Source: Thermoflexus hugenholtzii JAD2 (GTDB taxonomy: Bacteria; Chloroflexota; Limnocylindria; Limnocylindrales; Limnocylindraceae). From it: a stretch of DNA of 45,996 bases. This document shows, piece after piece, positions 32,910-40,811 of this stretch (position 1 is the stretch's first letter; every line of letters begins with the position of its first letter). Position numbers and translations under genes: made by a program. The DNA lies in assembly GCA_945862225.1 (NCBI GenBank), contig CAMAXG010000003.1, forward strand, positions 1-45,996, in the 5' to 3' direction. The notes below the pieces were generated by a model that saw only the letters and a program-made list of their open reading frames with translations, ran no database searches and was not told the DNA's origin.

Positions 32910-33104
32910 ATGTGCTCAAAAGTAACGTGCGGAACGTGCAAGAAACCGACCTGGTCCGGTTGTGGCCAACATATTGACCAGGCCCTGAAGGGTGTGCCAA
33001 AGGCTGAGCGTTGCCGCTGCCGAGCTGAGGCGAGCCAGGCCCGCCCAACAGCGACAAGCACCAAAGAGAGAGGGTTCCTCTCTCGTTTGTTTGGCGGCGA
33101 ATAG
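32910..33104 (+). CDS. Small Cys-rich protein of the sulfur locus
   Basis: 64 residues with six Cys: Cys2, Cys7 and Cys10 (CGTC), Cys18, and Cys35/Cys37 (CRC), plus GQHIDQALKGVP between them. I recall similar small proteins (C.TCGK.TW.GCG.H...V..GV....RC) in many bacteria but know no assigned function. The first half looks like a small metal or persulfide-binding knuckle, and the C-terminal tail is basic and Gly-rich. AAGGAGG (32897-32903) sits seven bases before the ATG. The gene lies 17 bases after the CstR-like gene and 21 before the rhodanese, so it is very likely part of the same operon. Confidence 0.75.
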   Translation: MCSKVTCGTCKKPTWSGCGQHIDQALKGVPKAERCRCRAEASQARPTATSTKERGFLSRLFGGE

Positions 33105-33125
33105 CTCTACCGATAGGAGGAGAGT

Positions 33126-33536
33126 GTGAATATGATCCGAATGCCCCGATTGGCCAAGGTTGCACTGCTCACGTTGTCTGCGGTGCTCATTGCTGCTGCT
33201 TGCAGTAGCGGGAGCGCAACTGGTATTGGAATCCGCAAACTCGGAGCGAAGGAGGCTGTCACCGTGATTGATCAGCGAACTGTTATTGACGTCCGGAGTG
33301 CCGGCGAGGCCGCCTCAGGCATCGTTGCTGGCGCTACTGTCCTGGACTTCAACTCTGGTGAGTTTGAGACCAAAATTGGCGCATACGATCGGAGCGCAGC
33401 CTATTTCGTCTACTGCCGCAGCGGCAGTCGCTCGGGCCAGGCCGTGGAGATCATGAAGAGCCTCGGCTTTACCGACGTGATTGACGGGGGTGCGTACGCA
33501 GATCTCGTGGACGCGGGGGCGCCCACCGCGCCGTAG
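33126..33536 (+). CDS. Rhodanese-domain lipoprotein
   Basis: 136 residues: a signal peptide ending in the lipobox IAAAC (Cys26) and a single rhodanese domain. IDVRSAGEAASGIVAGATVLDF is the family's N-terminal block, and YFVYCRSGSRSGQAVEIMKSLGF holds the active-site loop CRSGSRS, with a persulfide-forming Cys. It would bind or transfer sulfane sulfur on the outer face of the membrane, as part of the CstR-type operon. The start is either GTG 33126 or ATG 33132; GGAGG (33116-33120) is five bases from the first, so that is listed. The stop precedes the tRNA gene by 45 bases. Confidence 0.88.
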   Translation: MNMIRMPRLAKVALLTLSAVLIAAACSSGSATGIGIRKLGAKEAVTVIDQRTVIDVRSAGEAASGIVAGATVLDFNSGEFETKIGAYDRSAAYFVYCRSGSRSGQAVEIMKSLGFTDVIDGGAYADLVDAGAPTAP

Positions 33537-33564
33537 CCGGCTACCTGGGTGGTTGTGGCTCCGC

Positions 33565-33570
33565 TACAAT
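33565..33570 (+). promoter_or_regulatory. -10 element TACAAT of tRNA-Thr
   Basis: TACAAT ends 11 bases before the mature 5' end of the tRNA. No convincing -35 is seen. Confidence 0.45.
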
Positions 33571-33581
33571 CCCCCTTCGGC

Positions 33582-33656
33582 GCCGATGTAGCTCAGTGGT
33601 AGAGCAGCTGTTTCGTAAACAGCAGGTCGTGAGTTCAATCCTCACCATCGGCTCCA
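33582..33656 (+). tRNA. tRNA-Thr (anticodon CGT)
   Basis: Full cloverleaf. The acceptor GCCGATG (33582-33588) pairs with CATCGGC (33646-33652); the D-arm is 33591-33605; the anticodon stem GCTGT/ACAGC encloses the loop TTCGTAA with anticodon CGT at 33614-33616; the T-arm GTGAG-TTCAATC-CTCAC is 33629-33645. The discriminator base is T33653 and CCA (33654-33656) is encoded. It would read ACG threonine codons. Confidence 0.97.
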
Positions 33657-33670
33657 GCCGCTACGGCTGG
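33654..33670. terminator. Hairpin shared by tRNA 3' end and glycosyltransferase stop
   Basis: CCAGCCG and CGGCTGG form a seven-base stem around CTA. The stem includes the tRNA CCA tail and the last codons of the convergent gene. It may act in both directions but has no T-run. It could also interfere with folding of the tRNA precursor end. Confidence 0.4.
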
Positions 33671-34719
33671 TTGACCGGAACCCCCATCCACTTGGCCAGC
33701 ACGGCCGCTGAGTAGCGCCCGTCGTGATACTTGCGGGCGAAGGCTTGCCCTGCGGCGGCGCGTGCGGACCAGGTTGTTCGATCGGCAACGAGGTCGCGGA
33801 TCACTGCCTCGAGGGTGGCGATGGAGCTCTGAACCAGCGGTATCTCGTCAAGCTCGTCGCGCTCGATTTGATCGATGTCACCAATGAGGAGTCGCCCAGA
33901 GGCCATCACCTCGGCACCCATGACGCCCGTACCTCCAATGCCAATCTTGTCGATCACGATGTCTGACCATTCCACATGTGCGCGCACCTCCGCCGGAGTG
34001 ACTCCCGTGATGCTGCGGTACTCAATGACGCCCTCCTCGTGCAGCGCCTGACAGATCTGATCCACCCGGTCGCTTTGGAAGAGTGCGCGTCGGGATGGTA
34101 GATGCAGCACGTGTGGACGTGGTCGATCCGTGGAGATTGCCGACATTGGCGTAAACCAGGAAGCGTCCGGGACGATCGGGAGCCAACGCCCACGCGGCAC
34201 GAAGCGCTTCAGGTCAAGTGTTGAGATAAAGACTGGAAACGGCCAGACCCGCAACCAACGGTGCATCTGTTGCGTTTGCGTTTCGAGCTTCGCAGTCAAG
34301 CCATCGAGGCTCTCATGGAACGGTGAGTCAGGGTGCCTGGCGGCGTGCATGCTCGGCACGCGGATGTCACTGCCGTGAAAGAGTAGCGCTGGTCGAATAC
34401 CGTGGCGGCGCGCCGTGAGTGCCTGGAAGAGCATGCGCCGGAACGTGCCCCTGATGACAATCGGCTTGCCGCTTTCGATGATGAGATGCGTTGGTTTCGT
34501 GGGGGCTTGTAGTAGATCCTTCCAAGCTTGATCGGCTGCACCGTTTACAAGTGTGTAGGTGCGATCCGCCGCAAACGAGATGGCCGCCTCGTCGGGCCGC
34601 TTGATTCCCCATGACTCGGCTGTTGCTGGGGTGTTGTGTCGCACGGCGTTCGCCCATTCACGCGCCTGCCCAGCGGTATTGAGCATGCCGATCACGAGTC
34701 GACGCGGCGAGCGGCTCAT
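33661..34719 (-). CDS. Putative GT-B glycosyltransferase
   Basis: 352 residues. The layout suggests a two-domain GT-B enzyme: an N-terminal half with FHGSDIRVPS, a central VPRGRWLPIVPDASWF, and a C-terminal half with PHVLHLPSRRALFQSD, EYRSITGVTPAEVRAHVEWSDIVIDKIGIGGTGVMGAEVMASGRLLIG, which resembles the donor-binding end of GT4 enzymes. Similarity is weaker than for its neighbour, so the exact family is open. The ATG overlaps the upstream GT4 stop as ATGA, so both are made together. The pair is divergent from the nucleotide-sugar operon and probably uses its product. Confidence 0.7.
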   Translation of the reverse strand: MSRSPRRLVIGMLNTAGQAREWANAVRHNTPATAESWGIKRPDEAAISFAADRTYTLVNGAADQAWKDLLQAPTKPTHLIIESGKPIVIRGTFRRMLFQALTARRHGIRPALLFHGSDIRVPSMHAARHPDSPFHESLDGLTAKLETQTQQMHRWLRVWPFPVFISTLDLKRFVPRGRWLPIVPDASWFTPMSAISTDRPRPHVLHLPSRRALFQSDRVDQICQALHEEGVIEYRSITGVTPAEVRAHVEWSDIVIDKIGIGGTGVMGAEVMASGRLLIGDIDQIERDELDEIPLVQSSIATLEAVIRDLVADRTTWSARAAAGQAFARKYHDGRYSAAVLAKWMGVPVNQP

Positions 34720-36059
34720 GCTGATGGTGTTGGTGGCAGCGATCTGTAGAGCTCGGTAAGGCGGGTGGCCTGCGCCTCCCAGTTCCAGCGCGCGGCGGCT
34801 GCGCGAATGCAGTGGGCGCGCAGAGCCGCGCGATCGCTTGGGCTCATGCTGAGGATCGAGTGAATGGCGGTTGCGACGTCGTGTGCGTTCGTCGGATCGC
34901 AGACAGCGCCGAGGGGAGCGTCGGGATCTCCGAGCAGAATGTCGCGCATCGTGGTGAAGTCGCTACCAACGACCGGCACACCAGCACCGATTGATTCAAA
35001 GAGCTTGTTCGGCGTGGAGATTCGATGATTCAACGTGCTGGGCAGCACGGTGCACATGCCGACATCGGCACCCGAGACCCAACGATCGAGCACTTCTGGT
35101 GCGACCGCCTTCAGCACATGAACGCGCCCGCTGTATGCGGGATCAGCGGCAGCCGCACGCAGCGTGGCCTCAAGCGGTCCGTATCCAAGGAACACCAAAT
35201 GTGCGTTGGTAAGGCGCGGGTCTCGCTTCGCTTCAAGCAGCTCTTCGAGCCCACGGTGTGCCGAGAATCCACCGTGATAGAGCACGACCTGCGCCGTGGC
35301 ATCAACACCAATGGCGGCGCGCAGCTCTGTGCCGCGCGGCTCGGCGTTCCATGCTGGCGGGCAGTTGTACGTCACGACCTGGCGCTCTGGAATCTCGTAG
35401 CGCTTGGCGAGCTCCTCGATGACCTGGGGGTTCACCGCGATCAGCGCGGCAGCGCGACGGAGCGCCGGCTGCTCAAATCGTGTGGCGAGGAGACGGCGAA
35501 TGAACGCAGGGCTTTTCGCCCAGCGCCCACTCTCAAGGAAGACTTCGTGGCTGTCATAGAGCAGCGTGGCGGTGGGGTTGGTGCGGAGTGTGGCGAGGGC
35601 GGGCAGTGCGCCGGAGAGGTCATGGGCGTGCAGGATCTGCGCGGAGTTTGCCGCGCGTGCCGCAAGCGTTGCCCATGATGTCCAGCGGATGGCAAGAAGT
35701 GCAGCGCCAGCAAGTGGGAGTCGAACCTTTCGCGCAACAGCGACGGCGATGGCAAGCGCGCACCAGAGCGGATGAAGGAGTAGGGCGAGAAGTCGTGGGC
35801 GGATTGGTAGTACCGGCGGAATCAGCCCGAGCCGATGACGAAGAATCGTGAATCCGTCTGGGTGCTCCTCTCGTAGTGGGAGCACCTCACGTCGCTGTGC
35901 GATCGCGTGCACCGTGACGGCGAACCCAGCCGCGGCCACCGTTGCCGCCTCGCGGATCACACGGCGGTCGCTCACCATGTTGTTGGCCACGAACATCGCC
36001 ACCTGCCGCTTCGGCTGGGAGGCACCCTTTGGTACGGTGTGCGGAGCGGGGTTCGGCAT
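34716..36059 (-). CDS. Glycosyltransferase, GT4-like
   Basis: 447 residues. VAMFVANNMVSDRRVIREAATVAAAGFAVTVHAIA is the N-terminal Rossmann opening, with a hydrophobic stretch near residues 85-130 that may touch the membrane. VVLYHGGFSAHRGLEELLEA, VFLGYGPLEATLRAAA, GMCTVLPSTLNHRISTPNKLFESIGAGVPVVGSD form the donor domain, with Glu in KLFESIGAGVP. The start follows TAGACT by six bases and has no ribosome site. The gene is head-to-head with the sugar-nucleotide operon, so it may transfer that uronic acid onto a surface polysaccharide. Confidence 0.88.
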   Translation of the reverse strand: MPNPAPHTVPKGASQPKRQVAMFVANNMVSDRRVIREAATVAAAGFAVTVHAIAQRREVLPLREEHPDGFTILRHRLGLIPPVLPIRPRLLALLLHPLWCALAIAVAVARKVRLPLAGAALLAIRWTSWATLAARAANSAQILHAHDLSGALPALATLRTNPTATLLYDSHEVFLESGRWAKSPAFIRRLLATRFEQPALRRAAALIAVNPQVIEELAKRYEIPERQVVTYNCPPAWNAEPRGTELRAAIGVDATAQVVLYHGGFSAHRGLEELLEAKRDPRLTNAHLVFLGYGPLEATLRAAAADPAYSGRVHVLKAVAPEVLDRWVSGADVGMCTVLPSTLNHRISTPNKLFESIGAGVPVVGSDFTTMRDILLGDPDAPLGAVCDPTNAHDVATAIHSILSMSPSDRAALRAHCIRAAAARWNWEAQATRLTELYRSLPPTPSA

Positions 36060-36065
36060 GCGGCG

Positions 36066-36071
36066 AGTCTA
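36066..36071 (-). promoter_or_regulatory. -10 element TAGACT of leaderless glycosyltransferase gene
   Basis: TAGACT on the minus strand ends six bases before ATG 36059. Confidence 0.55.
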
Positions 36072-36108
36072 TCGCAGCACGCACGGGCGCCAAGGGTGAG
36101 GAGGGGCT

Positions 36109-37227
36109 ATGCGCATCACGGCGATCGTCGGAACGCGCCCGCAACTCATCAAGCTTGCCGCCCTTCGCCCGCACCTCTCACCTCCCATTGAGCCGTTCGT
36201 TATTGATACCGCCCAGCACCACGATGAGTTGCTTGCCGGCCAGATCTACCGCGACCTGGGGATGGCACCGGCCGACCTCCTCCTCCCTGAGCCAGGAGAT
36301 CTCCACGGCACCGAGCGACTTGATGCCATGGTGCGTGGGCTGGATGCAGCACTCGCGCAGAGTCAGCCCGATGCCGTGCTCGTGTTTGGTGACACCGACT
36401 CCACGCTTGCAGGTGCGCTCGCTGCGCACGCTCGCAAGATTGCAGTCGTGCATGTTGAGGCAGGGGTGCGCTCTGGCGACACGTCGATGCCCGAAGAGCG
36501 CAATCGCATTGCGGTCGACAAGATCGCTGCACTGCGACTTTGCACGAGTGACGCCGCGGTACAGGCGTTGCGCGGTGAAGGACTCACCGAAGAGAACGTG
36601 GTCGTCGGCGACCTGATGGCCGACCTTGCGGCGCGACTCGCACCAACAGCGCGCGGCGCTACAGCCCTTGATGCTGCCGCGCTGCATATCGGCCGATCAC
36701 TGACATCAGGTGGGTTCGCCTACGCCACCCTGCATCGCGCCGATGTGCGCGAGGCGTCACGGCTGCGCGCCGCGCTTGATGTGCTGCGCGTTGCCGCAGA
36801 GCACCTCGGCGTGCCAATGCTCTTTGCGGCGCACCCTGGAACCAGCGCCGCGATCGCCGCGCACAACATCGACGTACCCGATGGCGTGGAACTGGTGCCG
36901 CCCGTCGGCTATCTCGACTCACTCGCCCTCGCTGCACACGCCGCCGCAGTGCTCACCGACTCCGGCGGGTTGCAGCGCGAGGCGGTCTGGCTCAATACGC
37001 CAACGCTGATCTTGCGCGACACCACCGAGTGGCCAGAGCTCGTGCACCCGGCTGGTCCGTCGCTCCTTATTGGGGTGGATGCGGCTCGCGCTGCAGGTGC
37101 CCTCGTAACGGTCGGGGCCACAACGGGTGCGGCTGCGGTCGCTGCGCGGGCCTCCCAACCACTCCCCGCCGGGGGTGCCGCGGAGGCGATCCGAGCCGCC
37201 CTAATCGCGCGCCGCTTCGCTCGCTGA
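36109..37227 (+). CDS. UDP-N-acetylglucosamine 2-epimerase family (WecB/WbpI-like)
   Basis: 372-residue non-hydrolysing 2-epimerase. RITAIVGTRPQLIKLAALRP is the N-terminal UDP-sugar fold, HVEAGVRSGDTSMPEERNRIAVDKIA the conserved central block, and LTDSGGLQREAVWLNTPTLILRDTTEWPE the C-terminal site. WecB acts on UDP-GlcNAc, whereas WbpI acts on UDP-GlcNAc3NAcA; the two are too alike to separate by eye. The four genes that follow make WbpI chemistry more likely. A ribosome site (GAGGAGGGG) precedes the ATG. The gene opens the operon and stops 13 bases before the aminotransferase. Confidence 0.9.
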   Translation: MRITAIVGTRPQLIKLAALRPHLSPPIEPFVIDTAQHHDELLAGQIYRDLGMAPADLLLPEPGDLHGTERLDAMVRGLDAALAQSQPDAVLVFGDTDSTLAGALAAHARKIAVVHVEAGVRSGDTSMPEERNRIAVDKIAALRLCTSDAAVQALRGEGLTEENVVVGDLMADLAARLAPTARGATALDAAALHIGRSLTSGGFAYATLHRADVREASRLRAALDVLRVAAEHLGVPMLFAAHPGTSAAIAAHNIDVPDGVELVPPVGYLDSLALAAHAAAVLTDSGGLQREAVWLNTPTLILRDTTEWPELVHPAGPSLLIGVDAARAAGALVTVGATTGAAAVAARASQPLPAGGAAEAIRAALIARRFAR

Positions 37228-37233
37228 TACGCT
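37228..37233 (+). promoter_or_regulatory. Internal extended -10 (TGA-TACGCT) before the aminotransferase
   Basis: TACGCT ends seven bases before ATG 37241 and is preceded by TG at the extended -10 position; the TGA is the epimerase stop codon. It would give an extra leaderless transcript of the last four genes. Confidence 0.45.
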
Positions 37234-37240
37234 CCCCGCA

Positions 37241-38362
37241 ATGAGTACACCGCCAATTCGCATCCCGATCACCCGCCCCGCCGTTGGCCGCGAGGAGGCT
37301 GACGCCGCCGCCGACGCGATCATGTCGGGCGCCCTCGCACAGGGCCCACGCGTTGCCGAGTTTGAGCGCCGCTTCGCCGAGCTCGTTGGCGTGAAGCACG
37401 CGATCGCCACGGCGAACGGCACGCTCGCCGAAGAGGCGATCATTCAAGGACTCGGCATCAAGCCAGGCGACGAGGTCATCACCGTTGGTCACACCTTTAG
37501 TGCCACCGCAGCCGCGATCTTGCGCGCAGGTGCCACGCCTCGATTCGTAGACATCGATCCGGTCACCTGGTTGATGGACCCCGCTGCTGCTGCAGCGGCG
37601 ATCACGCCAAAGACGAAGGCCCTGATGCCGGTGCACCTCTTCGGCCTCATTGCCGACATGAACGCCCTTGGCGCACTCGCCGCCAAGCACAACCTCGCGA
37701 TGATCGAAGACGCCTGCCAAGCGGTTGGTGCGACACAGAACGGCAAGCAGGCCGGTTCGTTCGGTGTTGGCGCCTTCTCGCTCTACGCCACCAAGAACAT
37801 CACCAGCGGTGAGGGGGGCATGATCACCACGAACGACGACACGCTGAACGAGTGGCTGCGCACCTTCCGCAGCCAAGGGATGAAGGTGCGCTACCTGCAC
37901 GAGATGCTCGGCACCAACTACCGCATGACCGACATCGCCGCCGCAATCGGCACCGTGCAGCTCGGCAAGCTTGCCCAGTTCACTGCGGCGCGCGTCACCG
38001 CTGCGTCGCGCTACGACGAACTCCTTGCTGGCGCACCAATCGTTCGTCAGGGAACTCCAGCCGGCAATCTGCACGTCTATCACCAGTACACGGTGCACGT
38101 TGGTCCAGCGCGCGACGAGATCGTGAAAGATCTTGCCAACGATGGCATTGGCACTGGCATCTACTACCCAATTCCGGTGAGCCAGCAGCCATACATTAAG
38201 GAGCGCGGTCTCGACGTTGCGCTCCCGGTTACGGATGCGCTGGCGAAGGGTTGCCTCTCGCTCCCAATGTTCGCGGCGATCACCGCTGCGGAACAAGAGG
38301 AGGTTGCCGCATCGCTCCGACGCGCCGTGGAACGCCACGGCGGGAGCGCATGGCCCGCATGA
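37241..38362 (+). CDS. wbpE: DegT/DnrJ/EryC1 sugar aminotransferase (WbpE-like)
   Basis: 373-residue PLP aminotransferase acting on keto sugars bound to UDP. ATANGTLAEEAIIQGLGIKPGDEVITVGHTFSATAAAIL, IEDACQAVGA (Asp157) and FSLYATKNITSGEGGMITTND (PLP Lys185) are family landmarks, and LGTNYRMTDIAAAIGTVQLGKL is the conserved dimer region. It groups by context with WbpE/WlbC, which convert UDP-3-keto-GlcNAcA to the 3-amino sugar with glutamate. The next gene starts inside its stop (ATGA). Confidence 0.85.
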   Translation: MSTPPIRIPITRPAVGREEADAAADAIMSGALAQGPRVAEFERRFAELVGVKHAIATANGTLAEEAIIQGLGIKPGDEVITVGHTFSATAAAILRAGATPRFVDIDPVTWLMDPAAAAAAITPKTKALMPVHLFGLIADMNALGALAAKHNLAMIEDACQAVGATQNGKQAGSFGVGAFSLYATKNITSGEGGMITTNDDTLNEWLRTFRSQGMKVRYLHEMLGTNYRMTDIAAAIGTVQLGKLAQFTAARVTAASRYDELLAGAPIVRQGTPAGNLHVYHQYTVHVGPARDEIVKDLANDGIGTGIYYPIPVSQQPYIKERGLDVALPVTDALAKGCLSLPMFAAITAAEQEEVAASLRRAVERHGGSAWPA

Positions 38363-39372
38363 AGGTTGGCCTGATCGGCCTCGGTGTGATGGGTCGCAAC
38401 CATCTCCGTGTTCTCGCAACACTCCCCGACGCCGAGATCGTGGCGATCAGTGACCCAGTCGATGCGGCGCGCGACGCTGCACTCGCCGTGGCGCCAGCGG
38501 CCACCGCCTATGCCGACGCCGCAGAGCTGTTGAGCCACCCCGGCCTTGAGGCGGCGATCATCGCCGCGCCAACGCGCTTCCACGCCGCGCTGGTGATTCG
38601 CGCAATCGAGCGCAAGATTCCAATTCTGGTCGAGAAGCCGCTCGCCGCCGATTCAACCGAGGCGCTCGACTTGGTCGCACGCGCCACAGCCGCCGGCGCC
38701 ATCGTGCAGGTCGGCCACGTGGAGCGCTTCAACCCTGCCGTCACGCGCCTCTTCGAGCAGATGGGCGGCAGTGCTGGTGAAGCGCTCTACGCGATCGAGG
38801 CGATGCGCGAGAGCCCACTCCCCGAGCGGATCAGCGACGTTGGTGTGGTGCGCGACCTGATGGTCCACGACATCGATCTCGCCTGTGCCATCGCTGGCAG
38901 CTCGCCGCTCTCGGTCACCGCCGTAGCCGGCTCACGACTCATTGAAGGGCGAGAAGATTTTGCGGAAGCGCTCTTCACCTTTGCGGGTGGCGCCGTTGCG
39001 CGCATTCGCGCCTCATGGCTTGCGCCAGCAAAGCGTCGACAACTGCTCGTCACCACGAGTGCGGGCGCCTACGACGTGAGCCTGCTGCAGCGCACCGTCT
39101 CGTTCACCAGCGCCGATCCGAACTCGAGCGCCATGCTCGATGGATTCGCCCCCGTGCAGCCGGGTCGCACCGCCGACCTCCCCGCCGCACGACAGGAGCC
39201 GCTGGCGCTCGAGCTGAGCTCCTTCCTTGCCGCTGCACGTGGTGAGGCGAAGCCTGCGGTCAGCATTCACGATGGCGCGCGTGCCGTGATCCTCGCAGAC
39301 GCAGTTCTTGAGTCCGCACGTGGCGGCGGCGTCCCTGTGCGGCCGAACCTCGAGGCGATCGCCGCGGTGTAG
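38359..39372 (+). CDS. wbpB: Gfo/Idh/MocA sugar oxidoreductase (WbpB/WlbA-like)
   Basis: 337-residue NAD-dependent oxidoreductase. VGLIGLGVMGRNHLRVLATLP is the dinucleotide-binding start, ILVEKPLAADSTEA contains the signature EKP with catalytic Lys, and VGHVERFNPAV plus VRDLMVHDIDLACAI (His-Asp-x-Asp) complete the active site. WbpB/WlbA oxidise C3 of UDP-GlcNAcA. Met codons at 38350 and 38359 are both possible; the second overlaps the aminotransferase stop as ATGA and starts the Rossmann fold. An open frame to 38251 is an extension inside the previous gene. Confidence 0.86.
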   Translation: MKVGLIGLGVMGRNHLRVLATLPDAEIVAISDPVDAARDAALAVAPAATAYADAAELLSHPGLEAAIIAAPTRFHAALVIRAIERKIPILVEKPLAADSTEALDLVARATAAGAIVQVGHVERFNPAVTRLFEQMGGSAGEALYAIEAMRESPLPERISDVGVVRDLMVHDIDLACAIAGSSPLSVTAVAGSRLIEGREDFAEALFTFAGGAVARIRASWLAPAKRRQLLVTTSAGAYDVSLLQRTVSFTSADPNSSAMLDGFAPVQPGRTADLPAARQEPLALELSSFLAAARGEAKPAVSIHDGARAVILADAVLESARGGGVPVRPNLEAIAAV

Positions 39373-39401
39373 CATCCCCTCCAAGGGAACAAGGAGGGGC
39401 A

Positions 39402-40811
39402 ATGAGCGCACGCACCACAGATCCGCTCGGTCGAGCAACGTCCATGCTCGGTGGCTCCTTTACTGCTGAGCCGCATCCCTGCACCCATGGCACGCCCATT
39501 ACCGCCAAGCCGTGGGTCGGCGCCCCTGACACCGTTGGCACCATCGCCGTCATCGGCTCCGGAAAGATCGGCCTGCCGCTCGCCCTGCAGTTCGCCTCCC
39601 ACGGGTGGCGCGTGCATGCCGTCGACATCAATCAGGCACTCGTCGACATCATCAACTCGGGCGTTGCCCCGTGGGGTGGCGAGCCGAATCTTCCCGAGCT
39701 CCTCGCCGAGCACGTTGGCTCTGGCCGACTGCGCGCCACCATCGACGGCCCTGCTGCAGTGCGTGACGCTGACGTTGCCCTTGTCGTAGTGCCGGTACTC
39801 GTTCGCGACGACGGAAGCATCGCCGACAAGGCGCTCGTTGGCGCCACCGAAACGCTGATCGCCGGTGCGCACGACGACCTACTCGTCATTCTTGAAACCA
39901 CCGTGCCGATCGGCACCACCCGCGACCTGGTCGCGAAGGTTGCTGCCAAGAGTGGCGCCAAGGTCTTCGGCTGCTTCTCGCCAGAGCGCGTGCTCACCGG
40001 CCAAACGTTCCGCAACCTCGCCGCGTATCCGAAGCTGGTTGGTGGCACCGAAGCCGCCAGCTTGGCGCGTGCAACTGCCTTCTACGAGAGCGTGCTCGAC
40101 GCGCCAATCGCGCAGATGCAAACGCTCGAGGCCGCCGAGATGGCAAAGCTTGCCGAGACGACCTATCGCGATGTGAACATTGCGCTCGCCAACGAGTTCG
40201 CTCGCGTTGCGGATCGACACGGCATTGATCTCTCTGAGGTGATTCGCGCCGCGAACTCGCAGCCGTACTCACACATTCATGAACCGGGCATCGGCGTTGG
40301 TGGGCACTGCATTCCCGTCTATCCGCGCATGATCCTCTCGACCGATGGCGACCTTGACGTGATCAAGACCGCGCGCGCAGTGAACGATGGACAGGTGGAT
40401 CGCGCCGTTGACGCCGTAGCGAAGCAGCTCGGTTCGCTGAAGGGGGCGACGGTTGCGGTGCTTGGGCTCACCTACCGCGAAGGTGTGCGAGAACTTGCAC
40501 ATGCGCGCGGACCACTCGTTGCCGACGCATTGCGAGCACGCGGCGCAACCGTCCTTGGTGCCGATCCACTACTTTCTGCTGATGATGTTTCGGCGCTCAA
40601 GATGACGCCGTGGGACGGCACTGCGAATGCGAGCGTCAGCGCCGTGGTGGTTGCGACCGCTGATGCTGCGTATCGCACGATGGACTTCGCAACACTCTTC
40701 CCGGCGCTGAAGGTGCTGATTGACGGGCGTAATGCCTGCGCTGGTGCGACGTTGCCAGCTGGCGCGAAGCGCATCGGTTTCGGCCGACCAAACGGAGTCG
40801 CAGCTCAATGA
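39402..40811 (+). CDS. wbpA: UDP-N-acetylhexosamine 6-dehydrogenase (WbpA/WecC-like)
   Basis: 469-residue UDP-sugar dehydrogenase that oxidises C6 to a uronate with two NAD+. About 45 extra residues precede the Rossmann motif IAVIGSGKIGLPLALQFASHGW. VPVLVRDDGSIADKA, ILETTVPIGTTR, SPERVLTG and AEMAKLAETTYRDVNIALANEFA follow, and the catalytic Cys303 lies in GIGVGGHCIPVYP. VLGLTYREGVRELAHARG is the C-terminal domain signature. UDP-GlcNAc (WbpA) or UDP-ManNAc (WecC) are the likely substrates. A good ribosome site (AAGGAGGGG) lies before the ATG. It overlaps the acetyltransferase gene by four bases. Confidence 0.9.
   Translation: MSARTTDPLGRATSMLGGSFTAEPHPCTHGTPITAKPWVGAPDTVGTIAVIGSGKIGLPLALQFASHGWRVHAVDINQALVDIINSGVAPWGGEPNLPELLAEHVGSGRLRATIDGPAAVRDADVALVVVPVLVRDDGSIADKALVGATETLIAGAHDDLLVILETTVPIGTTRDLVAKVAAKSGAKVFGCFSPERVLTGQTFRNLAAYPKLVGGTEAASLARATAFYESVLDAPIAQMQTLEAAEMAKLAETTYRDVNIALANEFARVADRHGIDLSEVIRAANSQPYSHIHEPGIGVGGHCIPVYPRMILSTDGDLDVIKTARAVNDGQVDRAVDAVAKQLGSLKGATVAVLGLTYREGVRELAHARGPLVADALRARGATVLGADPLLSADDVSALKMTPWDGTANASVSAVVVATADAAYRTMDFATLFPALKVLIDGRNACAGATLPAGAKRIGFGRPNGVAAQ

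Noticed and set aside
37067-38422. 451-residue minus-strand frame
   Set aside because: Shadow of the aminotransferase gene; composition is not protein-like and no motif is visible.
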